DNA of 64,000 bases from Rhizophlyctis rosea. Its lineage: Eukaryota; Chytridiomycota; Chytridiomycetes; Rhizophlyctidales; Rhizophlyctidaceae. The position numbers were made by a program, and so were the translations under genes. The notes beneath the pieces were generated by a model. The model did not search any database. It was not told where the DNA came from and was given only the letters and a program-made list of their open reading frames with translations. Each line of letters starts with the position of its first letter. Position 1 is the first letter of the stretch. Of this stretch, positions 12,037-24,437 are shown in pieces. The stretch covers positions 1-64,000 of the forward strand of contig JADGJC010000034.1 of the NCBI GenBank assembly GCA_027596075.1, written 5' to 3'.

Positions 12037-13742
12037 TGATGTTTCCGGGTTGTCGGTGATATTCGGGGTTTTGGGTAGTCAGCCAGTGAGTGTAGGCCGC
12101 ACAGGTCAGATTTTTCTTTGGGGTAGCGAAAAGTAAATTGAGGAAACGGAACTTATCGCGAAGGACGGGTGGCGGCGTAGGAAAGGCCAGTCGGTGTGAA
12201 TGTTTTTTATCAATTTTTTTGACAGTGCTGATGACCGAAGTGGACGGTATTTGAAGGTGGGAGGGTTCAGGAGAATTGGGTCATCATGTCGGAGAACACG
12301 CGACCTCCGTGCAACCGTGTTGGTGACTTGGTGTAAAAACTTCGGGGGAAATCGGAAGTTGTGCTTGACATCTTGCCAACTTCACACGACCTTTGAAAAT
12401 GCGCAACAGTTGGCACAACTTGCATTTCGTGTCTGTTGTTCATTGGCGTCCCGTCCTGCGATCATGCCGGAAAAGGTCGTGTTTTCATCACCTCCATCGA
12501 AACATTGCGGGGCATCAGTCAGCGAATAATGTTTGTACAGCCAGTGCTGAGTTAGCGAAAGCCGTCCAAAGCCCGGAAACAATCATACGCATGTGCCATG
12601 AGCATGCTCGGTCAAACCCGCTACCAACCTCCACTCCAGCATCCTAGCACCATCAATTATACCAATCCAAATGAGCCAAGAGCCTCCCTACTCCGACCCT
12701 CGCACTACTATTGCACAGTCGGTGCCGTCGACTGGCGCAGTCCCCATCTGACACGTCCCCAACACTTTCCAAACCCATGAACCATAGCACATATTAAGAA
12801 GGGAAAATTGTATTACGACAGACAGTCGTCGAAAAAGAGGAGCGCGACAGTCAAGGAACCTACGTGTTGAACTTGGCCTCAAAAGTGGCCTTAGCACGGC
12901 ATTACGGCAGTATGGATCAAATGGGTAGCGATTGAAAGTCACACAAGCGTACTAAATTGAAAATTACACGCCAGCACAATGAGCAAGTCTCAGCTTCAGA
13001 GCTCCGGGTTGTGAACACTGTAAAGTGGACAAAAATGACATATCATCGCCGTCAAGCATGGTTTCCCGACCAGACATATCCCCCGGGGAAAGCACAAAAA
13101 GACGGCACAAATCTATTGAAAGGTCAGCAAGGATGTCCCGGGCAAATGCCCTCCTTCAACCTCGTTCGATGATCGGCACTGGTGTCCGAGGATTTCTCGT
13201 TAACAAATAAGGATTACATGTACCCGCCACGACACTCAATGTGCCTATGCATTGCTGATGGCCACTACTCCAGTGTCTGAGGAGATGGCTTAATCGAGCA
13301 ATCAAGATGCATTTGGGTGGAAACAGATCGAGCAACAGGATAAAAATATGGTTCAAGTCAGACGGGATGGAATGGCTCTGCCCATTGTTGGGTCAGAACG
13401 ACTCATATCAGTCGCAATGCACTTGTGCGTCGCGGTCCGGACGAGTCCCTTTACCCGTGTGCGCATGCGACAGAGACCAACAACCAAAAAGTAACTTCAA
13501 ATAGCACTCAAACTACATACAAATCATCACAGAAACATACACGCGACAGATTTGCTCATCAGCTTCAACTGCCGTCTAGCAACCGCCATTGGTCACCAAG
13601 CCTTCCTCTTTAATCGAAAATCGCGGAATAGGAGAATGTGGTCGGTAACAAGAAGGCATCTCGGGCGCTCAGGACGGAGCGTTTCTTGCCGCGAGGGAAA
13701 GCAGCGGGACCGTCCATATCGGTCTCATCACAGTGATCGAAC
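12037..13742. other. Intergenic stretch, nothing resolved
   Basis: About 1.7 kb of short frames in all phases. The first 150 bases upstream of 12036 probably contain the promoter of the anchored-protein gene. I could not support exons, repeats or RNA genes in the remainder. Confidence 0.35.
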
Positions 13743-16700
13743 TCAAGGGATCAATTCAATGGGAGTACGATGAAGTTGAAAGGATCTAGACCAGGGCAAC
13801 GAGTAGTGAAGATCGGGCTGGTGGAGGTGAAAGTCGACTCTGAAGCTAGTACATAAGTTCAGAGATACAAGGTAACTTGCACTTTCTCGGAACTTACCGC
13901 CCAGCGCAAGCAAATAAAAGCTGTAAACCCATCCGTCCATAGGATCCATCCCATTGCGTGAAATCCATTCTGCCAAACGGTCCGTTTGAAACATTCCAAT
14001 GCCAGCCTTTCGACCACAGCTGGCAAGAATCTCCTCAGTAAACCCTCGCGTGCTTTTTTCCCTGGACAAAACCTGGGTTTACAGAGTGAAAACGAGATCG
14101 AGAAGGCACACCGGCAAACGACACCGTGGTCGGAAGGCAACGCGGCGGACCATGGAGCATTTGTGTATTGTACACCAGACAAGGCCGAGGAAGAACCCGG
14201 TGGAGGAAGAGGAGTGCAGCGTGTGGGTGCCGAATCATCTCTTGTAGCTTCAACAATTTTGATATCGCCTCCTTTTTGATACCATGATATAAAAAAATAA
14301 GGCCATGCCAAACTTCAAACTACGACATGTTGAAGTTCAACTCCTGCAACCAAACAATAAAAGTGAATCGGTCAGACGCTTTGTTTGGGTCGGTTCAACT
14401 TGCCAAGTTGGAGAAGGCCCCGCTCGAGACCGACTTGCAAGGATGATACCAGCATGAAGCCGCCCAAACCCCGACACGAGGTTCATCAAGCGCACTGCAT
14501 TCAAATGGAATGCAAACAGGTCACCCGAACAGAAACTTACCCGACCCACAAGGGGGGTAAAAGGGAAACAAACATCCATACTAAGTGCTTGAAAGCAACG
14601 TACAATCTTATGTTTCCATGGCCACGGTATCAATAGATTAGATCCTTGGGCTATTCCCTTATTGGGCAGTTGTGTGTTGTTAGCTTCTGGTTTCATCCTG
14701 GATCATGGCATCATTTCGACGCTGATGTTGTCAAAGCCAACCAATGGACCTTGCGGAGTCTGAGTTTTCGATGACAATCTTATTGTAAGCAAGACGATCG
14801 GAAAAGAGAACACCACTCAGCGTTCATCGCATCACTTCGAGATAAGACATCATCCGCAATACAGAGTTTCTGACCCGACCCACCGCCATTGCAGCGCCTT
14901 TCTTTACTAATGAGGGGTTTCCAGAGGTTTTTTCCTTGAGGCGGCCTGTGGAATGAGCCCCTAAACCGAAAAGGTCTCATCCCGTAACAATTGCGTCAAA
15001 CGCGACAGTGCACCCAGGCGGTGTAGCGGCATTCATGAAAGTCAAAGAGTCGCCGACGGTCTGATTCATTATTGCTAGTTCCAGCAGGTGGAAGTGTTGA
15101 CCCGACGATGTTACGCACCCGTGTTGAAGGAAGGAAGAAAAGAAGAGCCGTAGTCTCTCCCGACGATTCGCGCAGATGCCAAGAAATGCCTCGAAGGATA
15201 TGGCTATATGGAGCATCCAAGTTCCACGTCTTGTGGAAAGTCACCGAAAATGGTGGGTTGCTGTGGTTGCAGCAGGAATGGACCGCGACCTTGATGCAAT
15301 ATTTGCAAGATCTCTACAAAACGATAAGAGGCAACCCATTGGTGACATCAAAAGCTCTTTACCGCAGCACTACTTCTTCCAACGCATGTTTTTCCAGCGG
15401 CCTTCAGCAAAATACTACATGATTTGAAACTATTAAACTTGGTATGGTGGGCAATTGATGTGCTCGACTGACACTTGTTACCTGACGACTCCTCCAATTT
15501 ATGTCTCAACGTCACTTGCAAGATCAGTCTCGACGTCCGCATATCGAAACAACGGCCCGATATTTCAATACATGAACTATCATCCGCTTAGATTTGATAC
15601 GGACACTGATCGCTGGCCCATGTAAAGTCATGACAAAGTACTCACAACTGTCTCATCCAAGTGTCCCAGCGAGCAGCTCATGGCAGGGAGATCTCGTACA
15701 TCATTCGTTCATTCGCAGTACGAGAGTGCAAAACCAACGATCTCGCCTCTTTTTGCTTCCAGGTTTTGAAATTCGTGATTACCGGTGCACATCCGACCAT
15801 AGAAGACCCATTGCGCACTCAAAAAACGAAGCGATTACACGTCCGAATTGCACTTTCTGGTGGAGGAAGCGACGGCCCCATCATGACATGAACAATTTCG
15901 TTACAAAATCATCGCAGGACATCTTGCTGCATAAACCCTCAACGGACCCATGCTCAGCATTACGAGGAGCGATGCGGCTGACACAGTTGACACTGTAAAG
16001 AGTTGTAAAGGCAACTCACACCTGTCTGACTGGCATTACTTTGTACCAATATTTGATACCATCAATACCTTACATGTGCAGTCTCAACACTCTTTTGACG
16101 TTTTACACCACCAGATCATTCCTTGAGTGTGCATGCGACAAAACTGATAAAATTCATAAACACCAAAAACGACATCACCATGCCTCATGAATTAGGGTTC
16201 AAGCTCACCAAGCCTCCAATCCGTTGCAACGACTCCAAACGCCACCCGCGACACCATATTGTCCACTTCCTCATACTCTCCATTACTGTCTTACTTTCGG
16301 TATGCGAGAACGCCGAACACCCCTCATCGACAAATACTCTCACAAATTCCATCTGGACTGAAGAATTAAACGTCTCGCTGGTTTGCAAACAAAAAAAGAG
16401 GCCATCATATGCATCAATGGTTTCAAAGTGAGCAAAGCTGACCACTCTGACCCAATCAAGGTCCAACCATTCATTCGTCCAGTGCCTCAACAGATGTTGA
16501 AAAGGGTTTAGTCGATGGCGAAGAGTCGATATTATCCTGACAATGATATGACTGAAACATCCAAAAAAGACGGAATCATGATCCATACCAAGGGTGTCGC
16601 TATCGTTTCACGGCACTGCACTCAAGAAAACAAGATCCCTTCATGTTCTACGACTCTGCCTTCCCTTCGGTAGAAATGCCAATTGATTCAAAGCTAAGAA

Positions 16701-17274
16701 GCAGACGAGATTAGAAAGGAAAAACACTTGGTCCCATTTGCACCAAATCTGCGCGGGAGCCATAATCTCATCTCGGCAGCTGGCCTTTGTTGAGGCAATT
16801 TGACGTTTGGGAAGCAATGAAACATTATCGAACTCGACCATGTATCACAAGTAAGTTTGTCATTCTCTATTTTCCTTAGGCATCCGAGTCCACAACACGG
16901 CGCCATTTTGAGTACCCCAGACAGGCCAGAAATAGGTGAATGCAAGGCGCAATTGAAGTACCGAATGCACAATCGTGGATGCAAACCGAGCGGCTTACAG
17001 TGGAGTCGTCATTGTTTATGATATGATACGACCACAATAGGAGAAGACGATGTTGTCAAAAAAATGCTGCGGTGACGCGGGAGGAGCGATCGCGCCACGG
17101 CTTCCCGTTGCACGCAACCAATATACATAGTATCACAGATCGCCGTCACAAAATGTGTTAGTCTCCCTCGCAACGATTGTGGGATTTTGCTCAAGATTAA
17201 AGTCAAAGGCTATGACTCAGTATCGAGTCGTCATCTCAAAAGGTACTAAGTAGCAAACCAAACGTTTGGAAGGC

Positions 17275-17336
17275 AAAAAAAAAATAAAAAATAAAAATCA
17301 AAATCAAAATCAAAATCAAAATAAAAATAAAAATAA
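17275..17336. repeat. A-rich microsatellite
   Basis: A short simple repeat built from AAAAAT and CAAAAT hexamers (about eight units), bounded by unique sequence. It lies in the unresolved gene-poor stretch. Confidence 0.85.
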
Positions 17337-17785
17337 ACCCTCAAAAGCCTGCATCAACAGGCCAAGAAAGAGAATTGTTTCCCGACCAGGATCATTCTGG
17401 AGCAACTACAACATGAACCATTACAAGATATTTGAGACACGTGTCGGTTCCACCACCCATCCAACTTCAACCGACAGATGTACGGGCATAAAAATGCACT
17501 TCCACAGATTCATTGGATCGAGTGGATCGTCACATCGCTTCGGCGAACGGAAATTTCCCGTCAAAATTTGCAGATGAGTGTATGTCGATTGCAACAGGGA
17601 TATTCATAGATAGACGCATCTCCCCTCATCGGGCTCGAAAGCCACCTAGCAAGTGTTTGGGGTCGGATGGATCTTGAATCAAACGATGAACATTCCTTGG
17701 TGATGGGTTGCGGCTCATAGTGCCCATTGTCAACCTTGACATTCAATTGTATAAAAGTAAGAGCAAGGATACGCAATTTGGATGG

Positions 17786-17970
17786 GGGGGGGGGGGGGCG
17801 GCGGAGGGGTCGGAGGGAGAAACAATAAGTATAGAGGGGGGTGGNNNNNNNNNNGTTGCAGGACTTTTCCCTTTTTTAAAATTCAAATTTAATTGTTACA
17901 AAACAATAGCAATTTTACCCATTTTTTGTCCCCCCCCCCCCCCCCCCCCAAAAAAAAAAAAAAAAAAAAA
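17786..17970. other. Assembly gap flanked by homopolymers
   Basis: Ten Ns at 17845-17854. To the left is a G-run starting near 17786; to the right an AT-rich segment is followed by about twenty Cs and twenty As (17930-17970). Long mononucleotide runs on both sides suggest the assembler joined contigs at low-complexity ends, so local order and distance are unreliable. Confidence 0.9.
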
Positions 17971-20900
17971 CGCAACGGTGGTGCAGGAAGTGCCATTCGA
18001 GCTCGTAGTTTGGCATACCATGAATCAAACTCAGACCACTCAGTCAACATCTTACCCCGATCACCACTCGCCTATCCCAAACACTGGTATAGTGTCTACA
18101 GAACAAAAAACAATGTTTGACAATCAACCGAGAAAATGCGAACCATCATGACAGCCCACACCCGTGAAACGGTGCTCCTTTTTATTCCAAGTGTTCCATG
18201 ACAACTCTCCTCCACAGTGCTTGCTCTCCATCCGGACCAGATGGACTGAACAGAATGAAAAAGAAAACCCAAAGACCACCCACATAGGGCGCACAGTAAC
18301 CTCTTTTGGAACGCAACGGGCGGAACATGAGGGATAATAATGTGCAAGACTAACAAGGGGGTGAACTTGCAAGGTTGGTGCGGCGGACCTAACAAGTTGG
18401 GTACACGGGGACACATCCCGGGAAAGAGATTATCTTCTCCCAGGAAGGAAAATACAAAAAGTAGCGGAAGACCAAATTCTCTATGCACTATCGCGCTGAG
18501 TTGCCGTTCGCTCCAACTACAAGTAAATTTCATTGCATCAGTCTGTTCAGCTGGAGGACGAATATAGTCGAGAATCACGGGGTTAGAGTGAGCAGGGAAA
18601 AAAAAAATCAAGGCTACGTACATGCGAAACGACCATCAAACCAAGCAGAACAGGACTTTGGGCCATTGTGACTTTGCCGGAGATAATCGTGTGAAAGACC
18701 CCCAAGACTCTTGCAACACATGCATGTCGGAACCAACGTGAAGATGCGCAAACAGTCAAGGACCTAATACCAAATACCTAATCAAAAAAAAAAGCGAATT
18801 CAAGACAGAAAACACCGGTCGCAACCCATCCTCAACAGCAACTGCGAACAAATAAGTCAACAGCGACGCATATATGATTGACGATATATGGAGAGGTGAT
18901 GCGAGAGGGGTTGAGCAAAAACGGTCGAGGTTGACAAGGATTCGTGTATTTGGCCAAAACGAACCTACGCCATAGCTTGGCATATTAGGCATGTCAATGC
19001 AAGACATCCACACTCACCCATACCAAGGAGAGTGCTCACTGATAGGTATTTCTCGAAGTTGCGTCTGCCGGTCGTTTCCCATTAGGCCGCTGGGAGATTT
19101 GCAAAAAACAGAGGGTGGGGGAGACACATCTTTCGTAAACATGGATGTCTATCGGTTTACATACTCGATGGGTATCCCGGCATGGGCTTATATTTCTTTC
19201 ACGACTAAAATGGTCCAGTGACGGTCTAACTCTCGGGAAATTGTGAACGACCTGCGTCATCCCAGGCTTCAGAGTGTGATAGATGACATCCGAAACGCCT
19301 CGCATACATAGAAGCATAACATAAATCATAAACATTACTATGCCGTTCATGACGGTGCCAGTTGGCTCCGATATAGATGTATGGTTCCGAGAGGTTACGG
19401 ATGTCACTCAATCACTCCATTTCATGTGCCAGTCACAGGCCACAATGTCTACAAAAACAAAAAACAGAATAGAATTTGAGAGTGGTTACAAAGAGGTCAA
19501 GAAACGTTAAAGGTACCGGCGGACCTGCAGTTGAAAACCCAAACTCAGTCCAAAGCACGATTCTAGCCTCCAGTATTTGCCCGCAAATATCACGAGCCAG
19601 AAAAAAAAAAAAAAAAAACAATAACCCATCAACCTACTCAATCCATGACAGAAACCCCAAATTCCTGTGAAAACGTCTGGTCTGCTCACGTCAAGCTCCT
19701 TGGCAAAAGTGCAACTGACATAACGGCTTACCTTAGCGATCGCTCTGGCGTCTGTATTTTGGGGTAAAAAAGGGTGCGCAGAATGTGAACGGTGGATAGG
19801 CATGACGACGCTATCTGTTGGGAAACGATTAAGCCAGAAAATGCTTCAGAACATCGGAGAGCAAGAGCTTGGAGGTGTACGGAAAGAAGTTGGGAGATGC
19901 TCATAAGCACAGCGCAGTTATGAAAATTGTCTTGAACACGGTGAACGTTGTGGGTAAAAAGGAGACGGACACAGCAACAAGTACGTATGGGCCTTACCAA
20001 CGATTTGGGTGAGAGGACGGCGGATGGGACCGATGTATGGTAGGATTATGAATAACACCTTGGGCATGCGAAGCAACCGCAGCAAAGAGGAGAGCAATAT
20101 GACTCTCCCCTCGTATCATGCTCAGCCCCAACCCATAGCTATCTCCTTGCAAATCACCTCACACCTCCAGCACCCGTCATCAACATCCGTTACACTCTGT
20201 CCAGAAAGGAAATACCAAAAAAAATAGCAGGAAGATCGTAGGATCCCCGTAAAAAACTCACTAGGTCGCCACTCACTCCAACCTCAAGTGCAACCCATTG
20301 AGTTCATCCGTTCCGCAGGCAGACGAAACTCGTTGTTAGGTTCACAGCAAGGCTGTCAGCAGAAAAGAAAGGGTGATGGCATACGAAGCGACCGCCGAGC
20401 CAAGCATAAAAGGACTTGTGGCATTGAGAAGTTCGAGACGTATGAAGATACACAGGCATTCATCTCACCCTCAGTACAACTGCCATGCATTTCTCCTTCT
20501 CTGCTGCTGCTTACCTACCACTGAATGTCAACAAGTCTCAACTCAACACCACTACTACAAAATATATGTTCAGAACACACATGCCAGAATAAACGTAGAT
20601 AAGCGCACCGAACGGAATGACATACAGTGTCCAAAAAAGGAATCATTATGCATAACCATTGCTGGAAACATTCGCATCAGAGCACGATTCACATGGGAGT
20701 ACGAGCCAAAGACTCGGACGGAGGAGGTTTGGGCACCGTGAAGCAACAGTTGCGACATAAAAGAAACAACAAAAGGGAAAAAATAACGGCAGAAACACAA
20801 GACGATCGACCCATTCACTGCTGAATTTTCTGCATCAGGTCCAACCGTGTGACTCGCTGAATGATACATTCAAGTGAGGGCGTTGGAGTTGCTCAGAAAA

Positions 20901-21100
20901 GTCAAGACAGTGGATGAGAGTGGAGGGACAAACAGAAAGACGGGAACTTCTCGAAAACACGTTAGGGCAGCGAGAAGAAAGTGAAGAAGAAAAAGGAGGG
21001 TAAGAAGTACTGCGAAGGCGGCAAGCAACTGCGGCAACAAGGTCAACGCTGGAGCAGATAAGATTGATGACAGGTTGCTCAATTTATTTCTGAAGGAAAC

Positions 21101-22600
21101 GTGTCTGAAGCAAATTAGGAACGCAGAAGAGAAAACAGAATGCGAGAGCTACGAACTTCCGACGCTGCGCGCAGCATCACCATAACGCGGAAGCGACACA
21201 CCGGGCGGTTTGACCTACTTACCAACCTCCAACACGCTCACGTCGAGTCATGACCAAGATCTGCAAACCATTCGGAGTGAAAGTGCGTGATGTAGGCGGG
21301 CAGCTGATTCTTACCACTGCGAGACGAAGAGGCTCGACCTCAACTCTACCCAGACTTGTCAAATTTCCGTTCAACCATGTTTGCGCTTTTGCCAAAACTC
21401 ATTCCCAGGTCGTCCCGACGATTCGGACAAGGATTCAAACTGTGTAAACAGGTGTGGATGTGCGTCCAGATTGCATCAAGTTTCACATCACGAGGGAAGT
21501 CACCAAAAACTCAAAACGATGGGTGCTTCCATAACAGCAAGGTAAGTACGACTAGCAGAGCAAACCATGCCTCCATGCACGTATGTTTTTTTTTTTTTCA
21601 TTTTTTTCAATTACCTAGATCATTCTTCTTGTCCTCATGATCTTGGAGAGAGCTTCGCCCCAAAATCAACCGATAACCTGATACATGTTTTTTTCTTTCA
21701 TTTCCCAGCCCTCGGCTCACTGATCCATGACGATTGCCTGGTGCCACGTCAGGGCGGTGCTATATCGATCCGAGATGACGGATCTGCCGTTGTGGCTGGT
21801 ATCCAAGAATGTGGGCAATTGGAACCGTGTAAAGTGACTCAAGTCATCATCAAGCCAGGTCTGTTATCCGATGGCAGTGAGTAAGACCAGCCCCGATCAG
21901 TCACACAATCCGATGCATTGCCGGGCCGTGGAAGGGCGTGTGTGATACCAGTGGGACCCTCGAGATAACCGATGATTCGGATTGTCATACAGCAGTCCCT
22001 TCCCACGATATTTCCCACAGCATCGAACATGCGGATTGTTGTATCCCAATCAGTTGCATGTGCTTTTTCATTGATCCAGATTCTGACTGATGGGTGCCAC
22101 CGCCCCTTTGGCCCCAATCCAGCCAATGTTTTGCCGCGCTTTGTGATTAAGTGTGGCTTTTGTGCTTTACAAGCCCGGCCGACTGTATACATCCGGCCAA
22201 TATTGCAAGCCACAATGTGACTCCAATGCATGAGTGTCTTGATCACCCAGTGACACCCACCCTTATGACGCGCATAGTAAATTGCAACCAGATTGGGATG
22301 TGTGTGTAAGACAAAGCAATGATGAGTGATGAGTGTATGTGTTTGATAGAAGCCTCCGAAAATGGGGCCCACAGCGCTTTTTTGACATCTCGTCAGCCAC
22401 TTGGCCACCACAAAGAACACACAGGACTGGACCACTGGCTGGACCACTGGCTGGACAACCCCATTCTCATCACAGACCCACCAATCTGTCACTGCCGCTC
22501 TCGCAACTTGGCTGACACACACACACCACATTTTCTTCACCACACATCGTAATAAAAAGCTTCTCACACCAAACTGGCCCTTTTGGACCAAAATTTTTCT
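21101..22600. other. Unresolved stretch with possible exons
   Basis: On the plus strand a frame ending at 21884 (IHDDCLVPRQGGAISIRDDG...) follows a pyrimidine tract ending in CAG and could be a terminal exon of a secreted-type protein; pieces near 21370-21545 end at a good donor (AAG/GTAAGT). I could not join them. A 257-residue minus-strand frame (21839-22612) covers the same bases but looks like non-coding composition. Confidence 0.25.
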
Positions 22601-22955
22601 TCTGTCAATCAACCAGTGTCTTCAAGCACTTTCGGTTGTATCCTCCGATCTCGTCTCAAATTCTTGACACTTCCTTCTCTTTCTCTCTCGTGAGAATCTC
22701 GCTCAACACCAACCAGCACCTCTTGCTCATAAAGCCAACCTCACCGTTCGTCGTTACATCACGACCATACATAACCAACTTTCACACGTTTTACCCCCCG
22801 ACCTAGTCGTCAAAATTCATCCGTACGCCTAGTACCCTTTTGCCTCTCAATCCCACACAAACGTACAGCAATACACCTGTCCGTCTCTCTTATAAGCTAA
22901 TACTATAGCCGAGACCGACATTGCATTTCCCCATTCTTCACCCCCTCTCTTTGTC

Positions 22956-23114
22956 ATGAACGTGGCCTCAGCCGACGAACCTTCTATAGCACCCTTTACT
23001 GCTTCGCTCCCCTTCGCCCAACTGGCTACCCAAGTCGTTTACCGCTGTGATTGCATTGCTGGACGCCTCGCTCTCCTCTGCGGCGTCGTCTCTAACTCTT
23101 TCGACGGTGGATAG
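22956..23114 (+). CDS. 52-codon ORF upstream of the PRL phosphatase gene
   Basis: An ATG-initiated frame of 52 codons with gene-like C-rich codon use and a hydrophobic helix-like middle (AQLATQVVYRCDCIAGRLAL). It ends at a TAG 18 bases before a strong intron donor. It could be an upstream ORF in the PRL leader or the first exon of an unrecognised gene. I recognise no domain. In vertebrates PRL mRNAs are translationally controlled by a conserved upstream ORF; whether this is analogous is speculation. Confidence 0.35.
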   Translation: MNVASADEPSIAPFTASLPFAQLATQVVYRCDCIAGRLALLCGVVSNSFDGG

Positions 23115-23163
23115 AATTTGCTGTCTCTAAGGTATGTCTGAGTGGATGTGGGGTGTGAGCGCC

Positions 23164-23300
23164 GCGAAGCGGTGGATATGCCCGCGCCGCGGAGCGTGGA
23201 ACTGACGGGTCCGCGGGTTGGGGCTGGAGCGAAGCGGTGGAAATGCCCGCGCCGCGAAGCGGTGGAACTGACGGGTCCGCGGGTTGGGGCTGGAGCGAAG
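23164..23300 (+). repeat. 66-base tandem repeat, two copies plus a partial third
   Basis: The unit begins GCGAAGCGGTGG and contains ACTGACGGGTCCGCGGG; copies start at 23164 and 23230, with a partial one at 23296. The first copy differs by small substitutions (GGAGCG for GAAGCG). The unit length is a multiple of three, so frames stay open through it on both strands, which produces spurious long ORFs. Confidence 0.9.
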
Positions 23301-23360
23301 CGGTGGCATGCTCTCTGCGCACGCGCAACATAGGAAGTGAGCTTTGGCGAACAGTATACG

Positions 23361-23511
23361 AGCTGTTTGGCGAGGAAAGAAGCGGGAGCTAAAATGGAGA
23401 AGGCTTTTGCGAGCTGTTTGGCGAGGAAAGAAGCGGGAGCTAAAATGGAGAAGGCTTCTGCGAGCTGTTTGGCGAGGAAAGAAGCGGGAGCTAAAATGGA
23501 GAAAGCTTTTG
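23361..23511 (+). repeat. 51-base tandem repeat, three copies
   Basis: Three near-identical units start at 23361, 23412 and 23463, each beginning AGCTGTTTGGCGAGG and containing AAGAAGCGGGAGCTAAAATG. At 51 bases this is also a multiple of three. It lies in the same probable leader intron as the 66-base array and shares short words with the intronic repeat at 9482-9620. Confidence 0.92.
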
Positions 23512-23777
23512 CCGAGCGTAGCTCGGACAAGTGCGCGCAGCGTTCAGTTTACTGGCAGCACCACATAGATAGCATCAGTCATCATACATTTATACAACCT
23601 GTGGGAAGTCAACCAGAGCACATGGACTAACGTCAACGCATCACTACAGGTGACGGATTATTCATAAGGAAACAAAAAACCAACAAAAAAACACACACAT
23701 ACACAATCCACCAGCGACCGCATCGCATCCGAGAAACACTACACCCACAACAACCCCATTCGAACCAACTCGTCAAA

Positions 23778-24437
23778 ATGCCCGCCAGGATCCCCTTCTC
23801 CCGCATCATGTCCGACGTCGAATTCCGCAACCTCCGCTTCGTAATCCTCGACTGCCCCACCGAAGAAAACCTCGACCTCTACATCGAAGAACTCAAAACC
23901 CGACAAGTAACCGACGTCGTCCGCCTCTGCGAACCAACCTACGATAGCGTCCGTCTTACGTCCCAAGGTATCGGATGCCACGACTGGCCCTTCAAAGACG
24001 GCGGCGTCCCACCCCCACAAATCCTCCAATCCTTCCTTTCGTTGTGTGACGACCGCTTCGCCGGTATCGGCTCAAAAGACACACCCGACGGTCCCGCCAT
24101 CGCCGTCCACTGCGTCGCCGGCCTAGGCCGCGCACCCGTCCTCGTAGCCATAGCCCTAATCGAAGCCGGCATGACACCCCTCGACGCCATCGACTACATC
24201 CGCCGTCGTCGTCGCGGAGCCTTCAACAGCGTCCAACTAACGTACCTCGTCGACACCTACAAACGCAACTGGACGAAAAAGTCGTCGACGAGCGCGAGGA
24301 TGAGCGGGATCAACTTTTTGAGTACTGTTAGGAGGAGTCCGACGCCGGAGAGTTCGGCTGCTGGGGGCAATGTTGGGAGTGGGGGGGCGGGGAGGGGAGG
24401 GGGATGTGGAGATGGAGGAGGCTGGTGCAGGGAATGA
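23778..24437 (+). CDS. PRL-type protein tyrosine phosphatase (PTP4A family)
   Basis: A single exon of 219 residues. The signature loop HCVAGLGRAP holds the catalytic Cys (about 112) and Arg (about 118). WPFKDG holds the general acid Asp (about 74), and Cys at about 51 corresponds to the backdoor cysteine that forms a regulatory disulfide in animal PRLs. RRGAFNSVQLTYL matches the conserved PRL helix. The family acts at membranes and binds CNNM magnesium transporters; a CNNM gene lies at 41.7 kb. The C-terminal 60 residues are Ser/Gly-rich and end in WCRE, so the prenylation CAAX box of animal PRLs is absent here. The first ATG is used; a second (MSDVEF) is possible. Confidence 0.93.
   Translation: MPARIPFSRIMSDVEFRNLRFVILDCPTEENLDLYIEELKTRQVTDVVRLCEPTYDSVRLTSQGIGCHDWPFKDGGVPPPQILQSFLSLCDDRFAGIGSKDTPDGPAIAVHCVAGLGRAPVLVAIALIEAGMTPLDAIDYIRRRRRGAFNSVQLTYLVDTYKRNWTKKSSTSARMSGINFLSTVRRSPTPESSAAGGNVGSGGAGRGGGCGDGGGWCRE

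Larger units (their letters stand above)
13743..21100 (-). other. Unresolved stretch with exon-like pieces of polytopic membrane protein(s)
   Basis: Several minus-strand segments look like exons. Near 21060-20900 there is a strong transmembrane segment (LLPQLLAAFAVLLTLLFLL). Near 20480-20350, NATSPFMLGSAVASYAITLS is hydrophobic and ends at a GTGAAC donor. Near 20100-20000, LFIILPYIGPIRRPLTQIV ends at GTAAGG, and a segment at about 19935-19735 joins it in frame and ends at GTAAGC. Further hydrophobic pieces lie at 19340 (GTVMNGIVMFMIYVMLLCMR) and 18870. Near 15100-14990 (NQTVGDSLTFMNAATPPGC) and 14060-13900 (MFQTDRLAEWISRNGMDP, then GTAAGT) soluble-looking pieces occur. The pattern suggests one or two genes with many short exons, perhaps a receptor-like protein, but I could not assemble a complete frame. 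A decayed gene is equally possible. Confidence 0.3.
22601..23777 (+). promoter_or_regulatory. Long leader region of the PRL phosphatase gene with a probable 5'-UTR intron
   Basis: A C/T-rich stretch (22620-22955) without G-runs looks like promoter and transcribed leader. A strong donor (AAG/GTATGT, intron start 23132) and an acceptor (ACTACAG, ending 23649) define a probable 518-base intron upstream of the PRL start codon at 23778. Both tandem arrays described separately lie inside it. The first leader exon carries a 52-codon ORF. That the leader belongs to PRL rather than to a separate gene is inference from position and strand. Confidence 0.45.

Noticed and set aside
21839..22612. A 257-residue minus-strand open frame
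   Set aside because: Rich in Trp, Cys and His with no domain, uses sequence that looks intergenic, and overlaps a better plus-strand exon candidate.
23039..23530. A 163-residue minus-strand frame with three repeats of a 17-residue unit
   Set aside because: It is produced by the 51- and 66-base DNA tandem arrays, which stay open in several frames on both strands.
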